Position numbers and translations under genes: made by a program. A DNA stretch of 64,000 nucleotides. Origin: Paracentrotus lividus (lineage: Eukaryota > Echinodermata > Echinoidea > Camarodonta > Echinidae). Where the stretch lies: contig CALNVZ010003429.1 in assembly GCA_940671915.1 (NCBI GenBank), forward strand, positions 22,823,590 through 22,887,589. The letters are read 5' to 3'. Positions 1-12,340 of the stretch are shown here, in pieces; within the stretch, counting starts at the first letter, position 1; every line of letters begins with the position of its first letter. The notes beneath the pieces were generated by a model, which was not told the origin of the DNA, did no database searches, and worked only from the letters and a program-made list of their open reading frames with translations.

Positions 1-1596
1 GATCTGGCAATGGGGGAGGCATAAATTACGACCGTGTGCGGTCGAGGATTCATCTATTTGGTTAATAAAATTAATAAATAACAAAACTCACAAAATTAAG
101 AAGACCACTCAATTCCCACCGCATTGAACTTTCTTTACCTTTACCGCAAATACTAAGTGGAAGAATGCAGAGTAGCAGTCGTGTTTTCAGGTCTATCTTC
201 TTTTCAGCTATGTGTCTATTATTGCACTCTTCAGTCAGTTTAAGTTTCAAGGAGGCAATATAGGGCAAGAGTTTGCATCACGATTTTATGTCAGGGACTA
301 CAATTTTTACAAATTTACAAATGGTGAAAAACAGCAAAATGCGAAACTCTTAGTATTAAATAGCATACCGATCCTTATCACTCTTCGAAAGTCCACGCTA
401 TTTGTTCCCAGGGTGGTGATTTTGTCGACTTTTTGACCATTTTTGTGTCAATTGTGTCAGTGGGTTTGTAAAGGTATACATAATGTGTCATATATCACCA
501 TAAAGGGTATGAAATGAACTTAATGCAAATGAGGTCAAAAAGTTATTTCATGATCATATGACGTCACAAGGCTCATTAATAAAAATGAACAAAACAATAA
601 AATGCATTAAATATGCTATTTCAACCATTTAAAAAGAGGTTATTCATAGGAGTACAACCAAAAAGTATGTTTTTTCTGTTTCTACATTTTCGTGGCTAAC
701 TCTGGTGAAAATATCACGAACCTAGCACATAGCTTTCCATATTTTTAGATTTAAAATATTCAGGTCTCAGATATAGTCTCTCAAAAGTTACTGAGCTGAT
801 GTAAAATCATGCATTTTTATTACTCACCTCCCACCCTTAGAAATGAAACAAAATATTATTTTTTTTACATTTGTGTTTTGTATTGTTTCTTTTGTTTCAT
901 CAGAGAGATTCTTTAACAAAAGATGTTGCTACGCCTTGGCTACACCAATGTTTAATGAAAAATATTACAGGGAATAATTATTGTCCCGTGTGTTACCCGA
1001 CATATTTTTAAAAACTTGACGTTGCCAGAAAACTCGAAGTTGTATTAACGTTAAAATACGTCCTTACAATGTTTATTACATGTTTAAGAGGGTAAGACTA
1101 TGCAAGTTTAGATCTACTTTTTATATTCAGAGACATATGTGGACAAAGTCAAAATTTGAAAACACCATTTTTTTCCTGGTCCCGTTTGTTACCGACGATT
1201 AAATGATCATAAGTTAATCATGAATTGAGTTATTTCAACTATTTTTATGTTTTTGTTGAAGATTCTAAGTACCTTCCAGAATATACCTAAGGATTGAGAT
1301 TTCATTTAAGATTTTCCAAGCAAGCCCTATTTTTGGCTCTGAATGTCTCGTTTGTTACCGCGCAAAATAGCTTGGATCGACTTGCCCATATACACCGTAC
1401 CCCGGTTGCTCACCTACTCGGCTTCCGTCGCATCGGGGTGGAGAAAATGACTCATCGCTATCATTCCTAAAACGACAGGTAATGGGTGGGGTCATGTGCA
1501 GCATGCGACCGACAAATTATTATCTGTTCCTATCTCAATAAAAACCGTATCCCCTCCTTGTCAACATCGTAATATTCGAAATATTAATGGGATATA
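1..1596. other. AT-rich stretch without a recognisable gene
   Basis: No reading frame here exceeds about 75 codons and none resembles a known family. The sequence is AT-rich with short T and A runs. A phrase close to GTCCCGTTTGTTACCG recurs three times, at about 983, 1,179 and 1,345. Unlike 1,619-2,939, this stretch has no second copy in the window, which matters for interpreting the palindrome centred at 29,457. It could be intergenic or intronic; the sequence does not decide. Confidence 0.6.
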
Positions 1597-1602
1597 ACTT
1601 AC

Positions 1603-1672
1603 CTTAAAATTAACATAGACTTTCGAGAATAAAATAACGGGATTTGTCACGCCGATTTATGTCGTCTGTCAT
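1603..1672 (-). other. Candidate 5' exon end with consensus splice donor and a 20-codon ORF
   Basis: On the minus strand an ATG at 1,672 opens a 20-codon frame (MTDDINRRDK...) that stops at 1,610. Seven bases further lies AAG|GTAAGT, a perfect match to the animal 5' splice-site consensus, with the exon edge at 1,603. Together with the upstream promoter-like cluster this could be a first exon with a short upstream ORF, its gene running left out of the window. No acceptor or downstream coding exon was found in 1-1,596, so a chance match remains quite possible. Confidence 0.22.
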
Positions 1673-2939
1673 GTGCGAATCTTTTGCCTCGCACCCGGTT
1701 ACCTTTACTTGCGGCATTCCGGTGACGTGACGTACGTGTACGTCACGTATATTCCTCGCCCATTGGACGGGGCCATGGGCGGAGCTAATTCTATTGTTCA
1801 ACCAGGGTTTCGTTGAACCATAGACGTAACAACAGGGAACCGGGGACGTGAGAGTCACGCTTCGTTGATTATTTCTTTTCGTGTGTCTCTCATGTTGTCA
1901 AAACGAGTTTGACAGGAAATGATTCTAAATTCCACCGAAATACTCTAAAATCGGCAAAACGGTGAATATACACCTCTACTTTGGATATTGGTGTATCAAA
2001 TAAACCAATTAAACAAACAATTGGGAGATTTTTTGTTCAGTTTTATGCTTTTTGAAAGCGTCATCAAAAGATCATCAAAATATAGAAAATATGAAAGCTT
2101 TTGTTAATCATATACTTTTTTAATATCTGGTAATTTTTCAATAGTTAAAAAAAATGTTACTACAATGTAAATTAGAAGTTTTCTGAACTGATACCGTTAT
2201 TGGCTTTTTCGTTCTGGTTCATATGACTTGGGGACAAGCAGTTAAAATCAGGTAAAAATCTTCTTTTTTTAATAATAAATAAAACCTTATTTTAGTACAT
2301 GCATATTTCATCGGAATGTTAATTGTTTATTTTTCATGATTATAAAATCAATCATTGAGAAGAAAATTAGTAGTTTGGAAATACAGTGTATATCTATGTT
2401 TCGTAGGATCAATGATGCTGAAAAGAGAAAAATGGGTTTATATTTCATGAAAAAAAAATAGCCAAATTTAAAATGCCAGCGTGTGGTGACGGGTTTATTG
2501 CCCTGTCCTGTCCGCCCAGGAATCTAGTCCCATTCCGGTATTGAGTAATTTTTTACACGTACTATGATGACTTATTGCTTGTTTTGTCGGGATTCTTCTA
2601 ATTATTGGACATGTAGATATTCCGGTTTACCTATAATAAAGATGCATGGAACATTCCCAACACATATGGATAACTTAAACATTTTTAAAGTTAAAAGCTT
2701 GGGATTATGTTGACTAAAAATAATTGGAAATATGCTGATAACGTAACTTCCTGAAGACACCACCTTACTAAAGACGGCCCGGGAGTTGGTCGGTCTAGAA
2801 ATCGCAATGATAACCGTAGTTCAGTCGACCAATTCGCGGTGTGAAATGTTTGGCATAGGGTACATGCAGGTAATATGGACCCCCTAAGCTCATTTGCCTA
2901 ATTTGCATAAAATTACGAAATGACACACAGTCTAATCTT
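1619..2939. repeat. Copy of the palindrome-arm inner segment (cleanest version)
   Basis: This segment matches 29,518-31,000 directly and 28,000-29,420 in reverse complement, with differences that are mainly one- or two-base indels in homopolymers. It carries a phrase around GGAATCTAGTCCCATTCCGG (2,519) and ends in a TIR-like GGGTACATGCAGGTAATATG (2,857) cut off by the N gap. Its error profile looks cleaner than the two other copies, so it is probably the polished version of one locus. No coding capacity was recognised. Confidence 0.75.
1721..1790. promoter_or_regulatory. Promoter-like cluster: CRE-type palindrome, CCAAT box, GC box
   Basis: Bases 1,727-1,746 hold two 9-bp arms, GTGACGTAC and GTACGTCAC, separated by GT. 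This doubles the TGACGT half-site bound by CREB/ATF-type bZIP factors. Fourteen bases on, CCATTGG (1,760-1,766) contains an inverted CCAAT box, and GGGCGGAGC (1,777-1,785) is a GC-box-like site. The block is the most CpG-rich spot in the first 3 kb. The same order appears in both palindrome arms (about 29,215-29,265 and 29,650-29,720), which I take to be the same locus read again. The cluster and the donor at 1,603 favour transcription to the left, but the boxes are symmetrical enough for either strand. Confidence 0.35.
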
Positions 2940-2964
2940 NNNNNNNNNNNNNNNNNNNNNNNNN
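2940..2964. other. Assembly gap, 25 N
   Basis: Exactly 25 unknown bases. The identical length at 16,915-16,939 shows a placeholder rather than a measured gap. Sequence to the left continues, by homology, at about 31,000, while sequence to the right begins in the middle of a LINE that is better read at 47,365. Confidence 0.98.
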
Positions 2965-5900
2965 ACAAAAGAAGAGGAGAAGAGTAGATGCTGATTTAGA
3001 TTATAAAGCATTTTAATAAAGGCGAAAACCGCCTGTCTCATGCAGGTCGCTGCAATCCTATACTAGAGCACGAAGTTAGATTAGTAACGACCAATAGACA
3101 AATAAATAAAAGCCTGTGTACGAACTCATCACGAATTTCTATCTTAAAAAATATAAACAGAAATTATATCTCCCCCTCACACATATATTTAACGTCTGTC
3201 AATAACAAATGGTATCTTCCCATACTACAGATGAAAAATTGCCAAATAATACCATGTTTAAAGGGAAATGCTGAAGAAGTTGAAATTATCGTCCCATATC
3301 GCTTTTAACGTCCTTTCTAAAATTCTTGAAAAACTATTTACAAACGAACCAATGATCATTTCTTACCTGAATTAATATCTTGTCAGGCAAGCACAATTTG
3401 GTTTTAGTGGCAAATTTAACTATTCCACAACTTCAACGCACATTCTAGCAAAATTGCTTTATTCATACTAGTAGCTCATTCAATTGACAACTAACTCGCA
3501 CACACATAAAGGAATCAATTTTCTCGAACTCTCCAAGCACGCCCCTTTGATCTACTACCATAAAATACTACTATTGAACTTGAAAATACCGCAAACATAT
3601 CACTAAGTTCTCATTGAGGGGATGGCGAGGAAGGCCAGCTGAGAGTTCAAGACCAAATTCGTACTTACAGATAGATAAGCAATATGTTGCAGTATAGCTA
3701 CACAACAAGCCACAAGACTCTTATGAAAAAGCAATCATGCCGGTGTACATTCGCGAGGTTACTATTAAGGTCCGCTGTTATTACATATCATATATATAAA
3801 TACTCTCCAATCTATCTCTGAATAGATACTATATGTTCTTTTATCTTTTTGCTGACGATTCAAAACATTGCAAACAATCTGGAGTTACTTATCAGAAAAC
3901 CATTTTCAGACAACGCACCTGGATTGTTCGAGGATAGAAAGAAGGAAGGCCTTCGAGAAAACCAAGGGGTTTTGTGAATATAAACTAGAAAAAAAAATCG
4001 AGGAAAAAGATAAAATTTAACATTAAGTTATATACGAGAATATGAGAGTTATTTTAATGACAGGGCATTTAAAGTATTAAAAAAGAATAAAACCTTGGGA
4101 AGTAACTATTTTTTACCCCTAACCTCGAGCGTTTTGAGCTTTTAAATCTCCCATTTAGTCATTTTTGGTCGTTTTTCTGTAGATGACACAAATGATATGT
4201 AGTGTCTATCATACATAGCAGTCACTAAAAGCTTTTGTAAAAAATTCAAGAATGCCCAGTCGCATCGATACACTAGTTACGCTGATGAAGTATTAGCTTA
4301 ATATTTATCTTCGCAATGATTTTAAATTCTCTGAGAGCAGTCAATATTTCCCCCGCTTAGTTTTTTGAGAGTAATATAAAAAAAAAATATCACTAGATTA
4401 TAAATACTTCGATTCCTGACTGCACAGCTTGCCTCTCCTCTTTTACAAGGGCCTTATACTACAGGGCATTCGTAATCCACGCGATATCTGACGGTCCAGG
4501 ACGATAAGCAGAGATGAGTCCTATGACCCTCAGTACACACATTCCCGTAAGATGTTTTCTTCGGTACGCTTAAGTGCAACCTACAGTGGCAAACTGTGCG
4601 GTTTGGTATAAACTAACACTGTCCTTTTTGAATTGTTCAGTTTTATATGTATTTTTTATTTCTCACTCAAACATACCGCCAAATCTCTTCTCAACAAATT
4701 GTAGAATAATGAATTGAAACAGGAGTTTCAAAAACTGGATCAATGCAACAAAATTACACTTTAAATGTTGGAAAACCATTATATAGCTTATTTCGTAATA
4801 AATTGCAAAATCGCTACCTGGAAGTTTCTGATAAATAATACTACACTAAGTCAAGTTAATATCCCACCAAATTCCTATGGTTTTATATAGATCACCGCCT
4901 GTCATTCGAAGATACAATTTTTAGAACTATTTGTGTAACTACCTCCTCTAGAAATTACTGGCACTTTTATACTAAATTAAAGCATCGATTTCACTCGAAT
5001 TCTTATTTCATCTATACCACGACTTAATTTTGCCATATTCCTAAATAAACGCGCATTCTTTACAGCAATAGTGTGACAAAAAGCCTGGAGGTTAAGGGTG
5101 AGCATATATTAAAATCATACAGGAGCATAGATATTTTATTGAATTGATTCAATTAACTGAGCACCATTAGAAAACATATAAACGCTGATTCACGACTTTC
5201 GCTACCTGAGAGAAATATAAAATATGTAGTCATAAAATCTCAAAAAATATAGGTTATGAATGAGAGGTAAAGTACTAAAATAATACACAACTTTTCCCCA
5301 CATCAAATGTATACCATTTCATCACTATTAGCTACAGTACACACCTTAGTATTAACTGTTATTTATAATTACGCGGCTTTATCGTGGGCGGAAATAGTGC
5401 CTTCAACTTATTAGAAAGAATTATCTATGATACGAACAAGTCTATGGAGTTAATCATAAACGTCGCATTCTTACCTGTCACCAATAACTCGGATCCCCAG
5501 TGACATCTTTTTTTTTTCTAAATAAGTTTTAAAAGTTATGACTTATATAAAACTTAAACCTTGCAGTAAGCTTCATTGTCCGAAAACACATAAATATCTC
5601 TAGATTGCCCAAGTCAGACTTCGCGTACACTTCAGATGCATTCAACGCGAGCTCGGTCCAACATTTAACCTCTAAATAATCTGAAATAAACATCACTACG
5701 ACTCCCCGCAAATTACAAATTACCATCGAAACATGAACATTTTACACTAAAGAGAACGCGTACCAAGTGCTGACGACAATAACACTTTTATATTACTGCC
5801 CCCTCACAATTTATTGGAATTCCTATCCACCAGAGACACTGCACCGTTGAAGTAGTATCTACAGAAGATAATTTATATTTAAAAATTACACACAAATCTA

Positions 5901-6660
5901 AATTATTATTGTTATCAAAATTCAATTAATACAAAATCAACTTCTGTTTCTCAGATGACATGACTCGGATTCACAAAACGAATGAATATAACAACAACCA
6001 AGAAGATAACAATCTGTAACTTAATCAGATTCATGCACACACTACTATAAAATAAATTAAAATGCATTATCTAAATCTTAGAACACCCTCCCCCCCCCCC
6101 TTCCCCACCATAGTCCCCTCCGGGCTATAGTATGAGGATCTCAGGATTAGATATTTATTTGGTTGTTAATATTTCCTTCTTGTGTATAATAATCTGTAAT
6201 ATAAAATTTCATTGAGCACCTGATCCACGCCTCTGGACGAGGCAATGATAGTATGGTTATAGTGCTTGCCCTGTTAGTCAGTCTTTTTACATTCCGTTAT
6301 GTTTGTGGTTGGGCAAGCAATTAATTCAATAATAGATTTATACTACTAAATATTAGAACATTATTAGCTCTTATGAATACTTTCTCAAGTTAAAAAAAAA
6401 TTAAAAAATTGCTTACTTCTTGAGTATTCATTTTATATAAAGGCGGCCTAGCGATATTGATCATAGCTCAGCTTCTTGCTGCACTCCACGAATTTTCTAT
6501 ACTAATTGTTTTCTCTCTGTTACTTTTGAAAAACAAAAATAAATTCTTGTATACCTAACATAACATGATGTTGTTAATGCTTGATTTTTAATTTGCTCAA
6601 CTTTGTGAAAAGCATGAAAAAACTATATCGAGAGTATAAATGTCTAAAATTACGTTCTGA
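2965..6660 (+). pseudogene. Degraded LINE ORF2 (reverse transcriptase part), noisy copy of 47,365-50,455
   Basis: Collinear with the 3' three quarters of the LINE at 45,870-50,455, starting just before the reverse transcriptase domain. The catalytic motif C can be read as FADD at 3,848-3,859, but frames break every few tens of bases. Compared with the other copy it has frequent single-base insertions and deletions and some substitutions, more typical of unpolished long-read sequence than of ordinary decay. The 5' end is cut by the 25-N gap, not by a retrotransposition end. It cannot encode a working enzyme as written. Whether it is a second genomic insertion or a misplaced re-reading of the 47-kb locus is open; I favour the latter. 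Confidence 0.7.
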
Positions 6661-7599
6661 ATCATGAAGAAGGTACAACTCAATCTTCCAGTTTCTCATA
6701 AATCAAACCATTGTCTCGTTAAAGACGTCATCTTGCCACTCAAAGTGAGTGTAGCCATAAACTGAACACCACTATATTGGTATAAGTGCCTTACCAAATG
6801 GTATACCGATTCAGTTCATATACAGAATTATGGTTATCTACACAACAAATAATAACTATCAATTAACAACGAAAATAAGCTATTAGAGTATATCTCAAGC
6901 ATGAAAAATACTATTACAATGCTTTAAAAAACGTATCACAATGGTGGTCATAAGAAGGGAAATATATACACAAGTGTAAAAGACTGTTTCGGCCGTTTTT
7001 GACAAAAATGTCCAGACTAAGAAGAGTTAGATTGATATAGTAATTTAGGTGGAAAATAATATTGCAAAACAAACTCTTAAGAGAGATAAAGGAAGTTCTA
7101 GCGAAAAATTGGTTGATTTCTACAGTCCTGAAGTTAGCCTTCGGAATAAATACTCTATATTGAAAAATTTAATGGTATTTATTAACACACAAGATGTTTG
7201 ATTAATAGGAGGGCACAAGACTCCACTCTTAACTCACTCTGGAAAAAAGGCATTGTTTGCCAAACATTCTGTCTGTAGCTGTGGGACACTGGAAAAGGTC
7301 ATATTTAAAATACCTTTTGTGAAATTGCTCTATAGGCTTTACTTTTGTTCATAACAATACAGTTTTAAAATATGTTAAGGGTTATCACTAACTCATTTCA
7401 TCAGAAGGTGGATCTGGGTCAATTTTGGAGTCGAGCTCTTACACGTGTATTTAAAAATGTATTCAGATGGTTCTTTCAAAATTATACTTGCTTTTATTTA
7501 TTGGCATGTAATTTTGGAAATTGTTATTTGCTGTTATGAAAATAAAGGAACCCTGTGGACAGGGGAAAATAAATGGAAAAAAAAAAAAAAAAAAAAAAA
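6661..7599 (+). repeat. Poly-A-tailed sequence, copy of 50,560-51,284
   Basis: Parallels 50,560-51,284 with many indels and ends in an uninterrupted A-run at 7,577-7,599 preceded by AATAAA-like signals. The tail implies a reverse-transcribed insertion in the plus direction, such as a LINE 3' end or processed transcript. No protein could be recovered from either copy. Confidence 0.5.
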
Positions 7600-7990
7600 T
7601 TGTTTCTTTAAAAATATATTCACTCGATATTCGACGCAATATTTATATTTACACTTAGGAATATAATGCACACAAACTGTCTTGTTAATGAAAACCTGCA
7701 GCCAATAGCCAAACTCTTTGAAAAGAACAGCTCAGTTCATTCATACCCCCACACGTCAACCGTACATGATTATTTCATCTAACCCCACACCATTACACGA
7801 ACTCTTTTGCCCTGACAACAAAAAACGCGTGAGTATATACTACTTGGTCCTAAGTTAGGTCTGGCCTATTGACCGATCCCAAACAATATTGAATCACCCT
7901 ACGTTGCATTCTTTTTAAAGTGGTAAAAGAACACTTAACAATATGCATCATATTATATAAGACAATTGTAACTTAAATCATCGAGGCGAG
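7600..7990 (+). pseudogene. LINE ORF2 C-terminal remnant, noisy copy of 51,290-51,620
   Basis: Follows the A-tail and parallels 51,290-51,620, where fragments of the HSYP...GPKLW...LP...TFK signature typical of CR1/L2-like LINE C-termini can be read. Here the reading is interrupted by indels throughout. Confidence 0.5.
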
Positions 7991-7999
7991 AGAAAATGA

Positions 8000-10900
8000 C
8001 ACAATTGAGCAATTGGTTATAGTATATGAGTCCCATAAACTGTATAGGTCGTCATATCATACATATAATTAGTTTGGATTTAAAAGCGCAAATTAGATCA
8101 AAGTGCCGAGATCGCTGTCGCCACGCACATCTTACAAGACATTATACGATGCATCTCGGTAATGAACACATATTGGTGTCAATTAAAAAAAAAAAAAAGC
8201 ACAAGTTATTATTTACAATAAATGAGCGCGTATAATCAATTTATTAATTGCTTATTCAATTTATAAATGTAAGTGCCCATCATTGAGAGAGAGAAATGTC
8301 GTCATTAACAACCTACTCAAAAATAAATATGTATTACAAAGTCATCGCCGTAGTACGACTCATCGACTAGTACTATTGCGCCTAACGGAATAAGGTAGTT
8401 CCAATGTAAAAAAAAAAAAAAATAAAAAAATATATGTTAGACTAATTGCAGTGCCTAATGTGATTGATGATCGTCAAATGTACAAAAACAAATTAACCGA
8501 GAACAACACATTCTCGGTACTCATACTCACTTTTCTCCATTGCGGATAAAAGACAATAATTAGTTACTAGATGTATTAATTTGAATAATAAAGGTAATCG
8601 AGGAGCTCCCACGGAGAGAACAAGCATCCTTCTCGAGGTACAACTCCGAGGACTAGCTCCCGAGGACAAGTATCACTGAACTGTCCCCGGAAGGACCAAT
8701 AATCCTCCGGAGGTCTAATATACAACCCCGGAGGACAACTCCACTAGTCCTGCAAGGAATTCTCTCCCGGAGGAAGGTGCCCCACTCAAGAGTGAACAAA
8801 CTACCCCTGGAGGGACCCATTCTACCCCCGCATGAAAACTTCCCTCGAGGAACAAGATTTGCCCGAAAGGACATTCCCTCTAGTATGGTACAATCACACC
8901 ACCGGTAGGACAACTCCTCAACCGAAGGACAACATCTCCTGGAGACACAAACTCCCCCGATCGCAACTCCCTGGCAGACCAACTCCCTCAGTATGGAAGA
9001 AATCCGACTCCCTGAGGACAAACTCCCCCGCTAAGCAAAACTACGCCGCACCGACCAGTCCTCGCCTGTGAGGAGAAAATCAATAGCACCATTCCGGATA
9101 ACAGATCCAACCATGCCCCTCTTTCAATTTTCTGCCCATTTGCGAATTTAAAAAAAAAATTTTTAAAAACCGGAATAGTGACATTCATGGAGATATTACA
9201 AAATCTTTGAGGAGGCAATTTATTTGTTTGGATTCCGCGCCGAAGGGGTGTATAGAAGTTTTGGCAGACTGTAGAGGCGTTATGCTATTGGAAACCAGTG
9301 AGAGATATTATCCTATATCGTCAAGAGAGAGTAGAGATATAATGCACATCTTCAATCTTTATATGGCAGCATTGGAAGTATGCGAACCTGTATGAGTTTT
9401 TAAGTAGATATGTAAAGGTCAACTGGTGTTCTAGAGCCCATTAGTTTAACTGTAAGGAGTTTTGCGGAGGTGATTGATGGATAATACATTAGAAAAAAAC
9501 ATAAAAATGAAAACACTTATTTGAAGGTGACTATTGAATCTTGAGCGTTATAAATCAAACTAGAAATTTTTGACTACAAATGAAAACCCGAAGCAGTATA
9601 TTTTACTCTATTTATGGTTCTATTTTGTTGTTGTATTCTTTTACAAACGTGGATTATCTTTCTTTTAGTCCAAAAAAAAAAAAAAAAAGACAAGAAAAAA
9701 TAAGAAAAGGACAAAAAAAAAAAGAAGGATTTCAAATGCGCGAATCGTCCAAGTGAAAATTTTATAATCACACTCTTTACTTATACAAAAATACATTTAC
9801 ATAATTTGATAACAAGGGATTTGGTTTCCAGTATATTTGTTTCTGGTATGTTTCAAACAATGATTTCATCCGAATTATGTGTTGACGGAGAAATACATGA
9901 ATGAAATCGAGTTTGATATGCCGAAGATGTTTCAATTTTCATCTCTTCTGGAGATATTTTCAATAACCAACACTAGTTGCAATAACATCCTCGATGCGAA
10001 TAGCGATGGCACGGCGATGATGCCAAAAGCTGTGCAGTGCCTACTTATGAATACCACAATTCAGATATAACAATTAGTCTCTAAAATCTGAACCACAATG
10101 ACATGATTGTTATACATTATTCTTGAAAAATGAACAAAACAAGTGATGATGTAGGAAATTGAGTTTGTGAATATCCTTTTTTGATAAATGAAATTGTGTC
10201 TCGTTAACTTTTGCGCAGCCATTTCCAATTTGTTTAGGGTGTGATTCATTATTATTAAGCTAATTATGTGGCTTCACCCCCCCTTCTGCAAGACGACTAA
10301 GAGATATACTAGGCCAACTCCCATTACGGTGCTCTTTTCTACCCTGTAGCTTCATCATTTTAGTTCCGCCATCTTCAAGACATATCTTACTTTTTTTTCA
10401 AACCATATGCTTTGTATTTCATTTCTCTTATGTCAATTTTCATTAATTTTCCCATTTTTTTTTGAGTATTCTGATGCTCACATTTCCGAAGATTACCATC
10501 TGAATCTGCCTAACGCTAACAACCCTTATGAGACGGAAGGAGTTAATGACCAATATCATAGATTGGAAGGGCGTGGTTCCAAATGGATGAATATAGCAAT
10601 TATAACACTCTGTTCGCCCATTCTCGTTGTTATTACACTAGAATGGGTTACTCCATGCGAAAAGTAATGTAACATATTGTAAATTGTAACCAGAAAGAAA
10701 AACCATCAGGGCTTGGGCATAAATCATATGTATTCAATCTCTCAAGCATTTCAAAGTGCAGGTGGAGATTCTTCCGGGGAGTTGTCCTTGGGGCGGACCC
10801 TATCCACGGGGGAGAAGTCCTCACTCGAGGGGGGTTTGTCCTCGCAGGGGAGTTGTCCTGCGGGGGAGTTGTCGCTCCGGGGGAGCCTGTTCCTCCAGTG

Positions 10901-11290
10901 AGGTGTTGTCCTCCGGGGGAGTTGTCCTCTCAGAGGAGAGTTGTCCTAGACGGGGAAGATTGTCCCCGTGTGAGTATGTCCCTGTGGGGAAGTTCCTGTC
11001 ATTCCAGACTCGTCCTTGAGGGGGGGGACCGTACCTCCGGGGGAGATGTCCTGCGGGGACTGTCCTGGCGGGGGAGCTGTCCCCGGGGGAGTTGTCCTCC
11101 GGGGGAGGTTGTCTCCGGGGGAGCTGTCCTCGGAGTTGTCCCGGGGAGTTTGTCCTACGGGGAAGATGTCCTAGAACCTAATAATGTAGTGCCGAGATGA
11201 TGTCGTCGATTACACATCGATAATATGATAGGACATCATCTCCTCCGGTAAACTTCTACTAAACTACCATTGGAGCGCGTATACAGATAG
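8000..11290. mobile_element. Foldback element copy 1 in hairpin repeats (partly noisy)
   Basis: Collinear with 51,640-54,480. A hairpin unit (GTGCCGAGAT... mirrored by ...ATCTCGGTA) lies at about 8,100-8,165. A left arm of degenerate 16-bp tandem repeats (GGAGGACAACTCCCCC type) lies at 8,596-9,072, a middle segment follows, and an inverted right arm lies at 10,757-11,172. From about 10,505 to 11,030 it is virtually identical to 53,706-54,230, whereas to the left it diverges by indels. That abrupt change in quality looks like patchy polishing. The right arm is followed by the same TAATAATG-type flank as copy 2; the left flank is too noisy to confirm. See 52,031-54,379 for the better copy. Confidence 0.65.
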
Positions 11291-12340
11291 ATAAAATTCA
11301 AATGGAAAAAACCTGATATGTTAAATGCAGCATTCTCTAGTTCTCTTTAATATATCTTTTGTCATTTATTTATTTCTTTAGTATTTTACTTATAGGGAAC
11401 ATTAGCATCTATTACACAAAGGATGCTATAATATTACCAAAAACCCAAGCTGAGCCTATATTAACCTTAGGAAGCTACCATTCTCATGATATCCTTTCCT
11501 TAATGAATGACTAACTTAGAGAATGATCATTCTTATTCTTAAAATGATTTATCACACAGCATAATTTATAAGTTTTGAAATGACATATATTGCTATAATT
11601 ATTGTTTGATTGGATACTGTAATAAACTGAACTGACTGAACTGACTGAAACTAAATTGACATATTTATGGAATATTTCAGACATTTTATTTGATTATAAT
11701 GATTTTTATTTCTTTATTCAGCTGAAAACCTATTTACTTAGTACACTGTTCCCAACTAAACACCCGTTCAAAAATGTTCAACTAACCCCGGAGGCCCATT
11801 TGACATTTGTAAGCTTAAGCACAAAAGAGGACAACAACATGCCATATAATTTAACCTTGTTTTTGTAGCTTGGTATAACTGTTTGTTATACAAATTAAAA
11901 ACTGGGCCAACTTGATTCATCGATCTTCCTCTGAGATAACTAAAACATTTGTAAAATTAACAAAATTTACTCAGAAAGGTGAAAAAACAAACATTGCTTT
12001 CTAGACTTCAACGAGGCTTGAAGCACGTGTGCTGTCTAAAAATGTGGTGATGGCAGTTGCCTAACCAGCACAACTGAAGGTCGATTTGCGTAAATATATT
12101 TTATAGACGTTCAAGAAAATTACAATGTTTCAATACTAACACCCGTGACTCGGAACTGAACACCTAACTCTAAACGCTACTCATCGAAAATAATACTATA
12201 ATTATAACTTTAGAATTGTAAAATTATATGCACATTTATCTTACTAGGCAAATCTATATAATCAATTTAGGAAATGACATGGAATCATTCAGTATAAGCT
12301 GTCAGTTTATGGCAGATAGTTTCAGAGTGAATAAATTATC
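11291..12340. repeat. AT-rich spacer holding a GGGGTTAGTTGGAAC-family repeat
   Basis: Parallels 54,480-55,460. Within it, about 11,745-12,185 is bounded by phrases related to TTCCAACTAACCCC at both sides. The same family has its clearest member at 43,889-44,170. No gene was recognised. Confidence 0.45.

Noticed and set aside
8653..9218. 122- and 76-codon frames on the minus strand
   Set aside because: Degenerate minisatellite arm; not kept in the better copy at 52,031-52,600.
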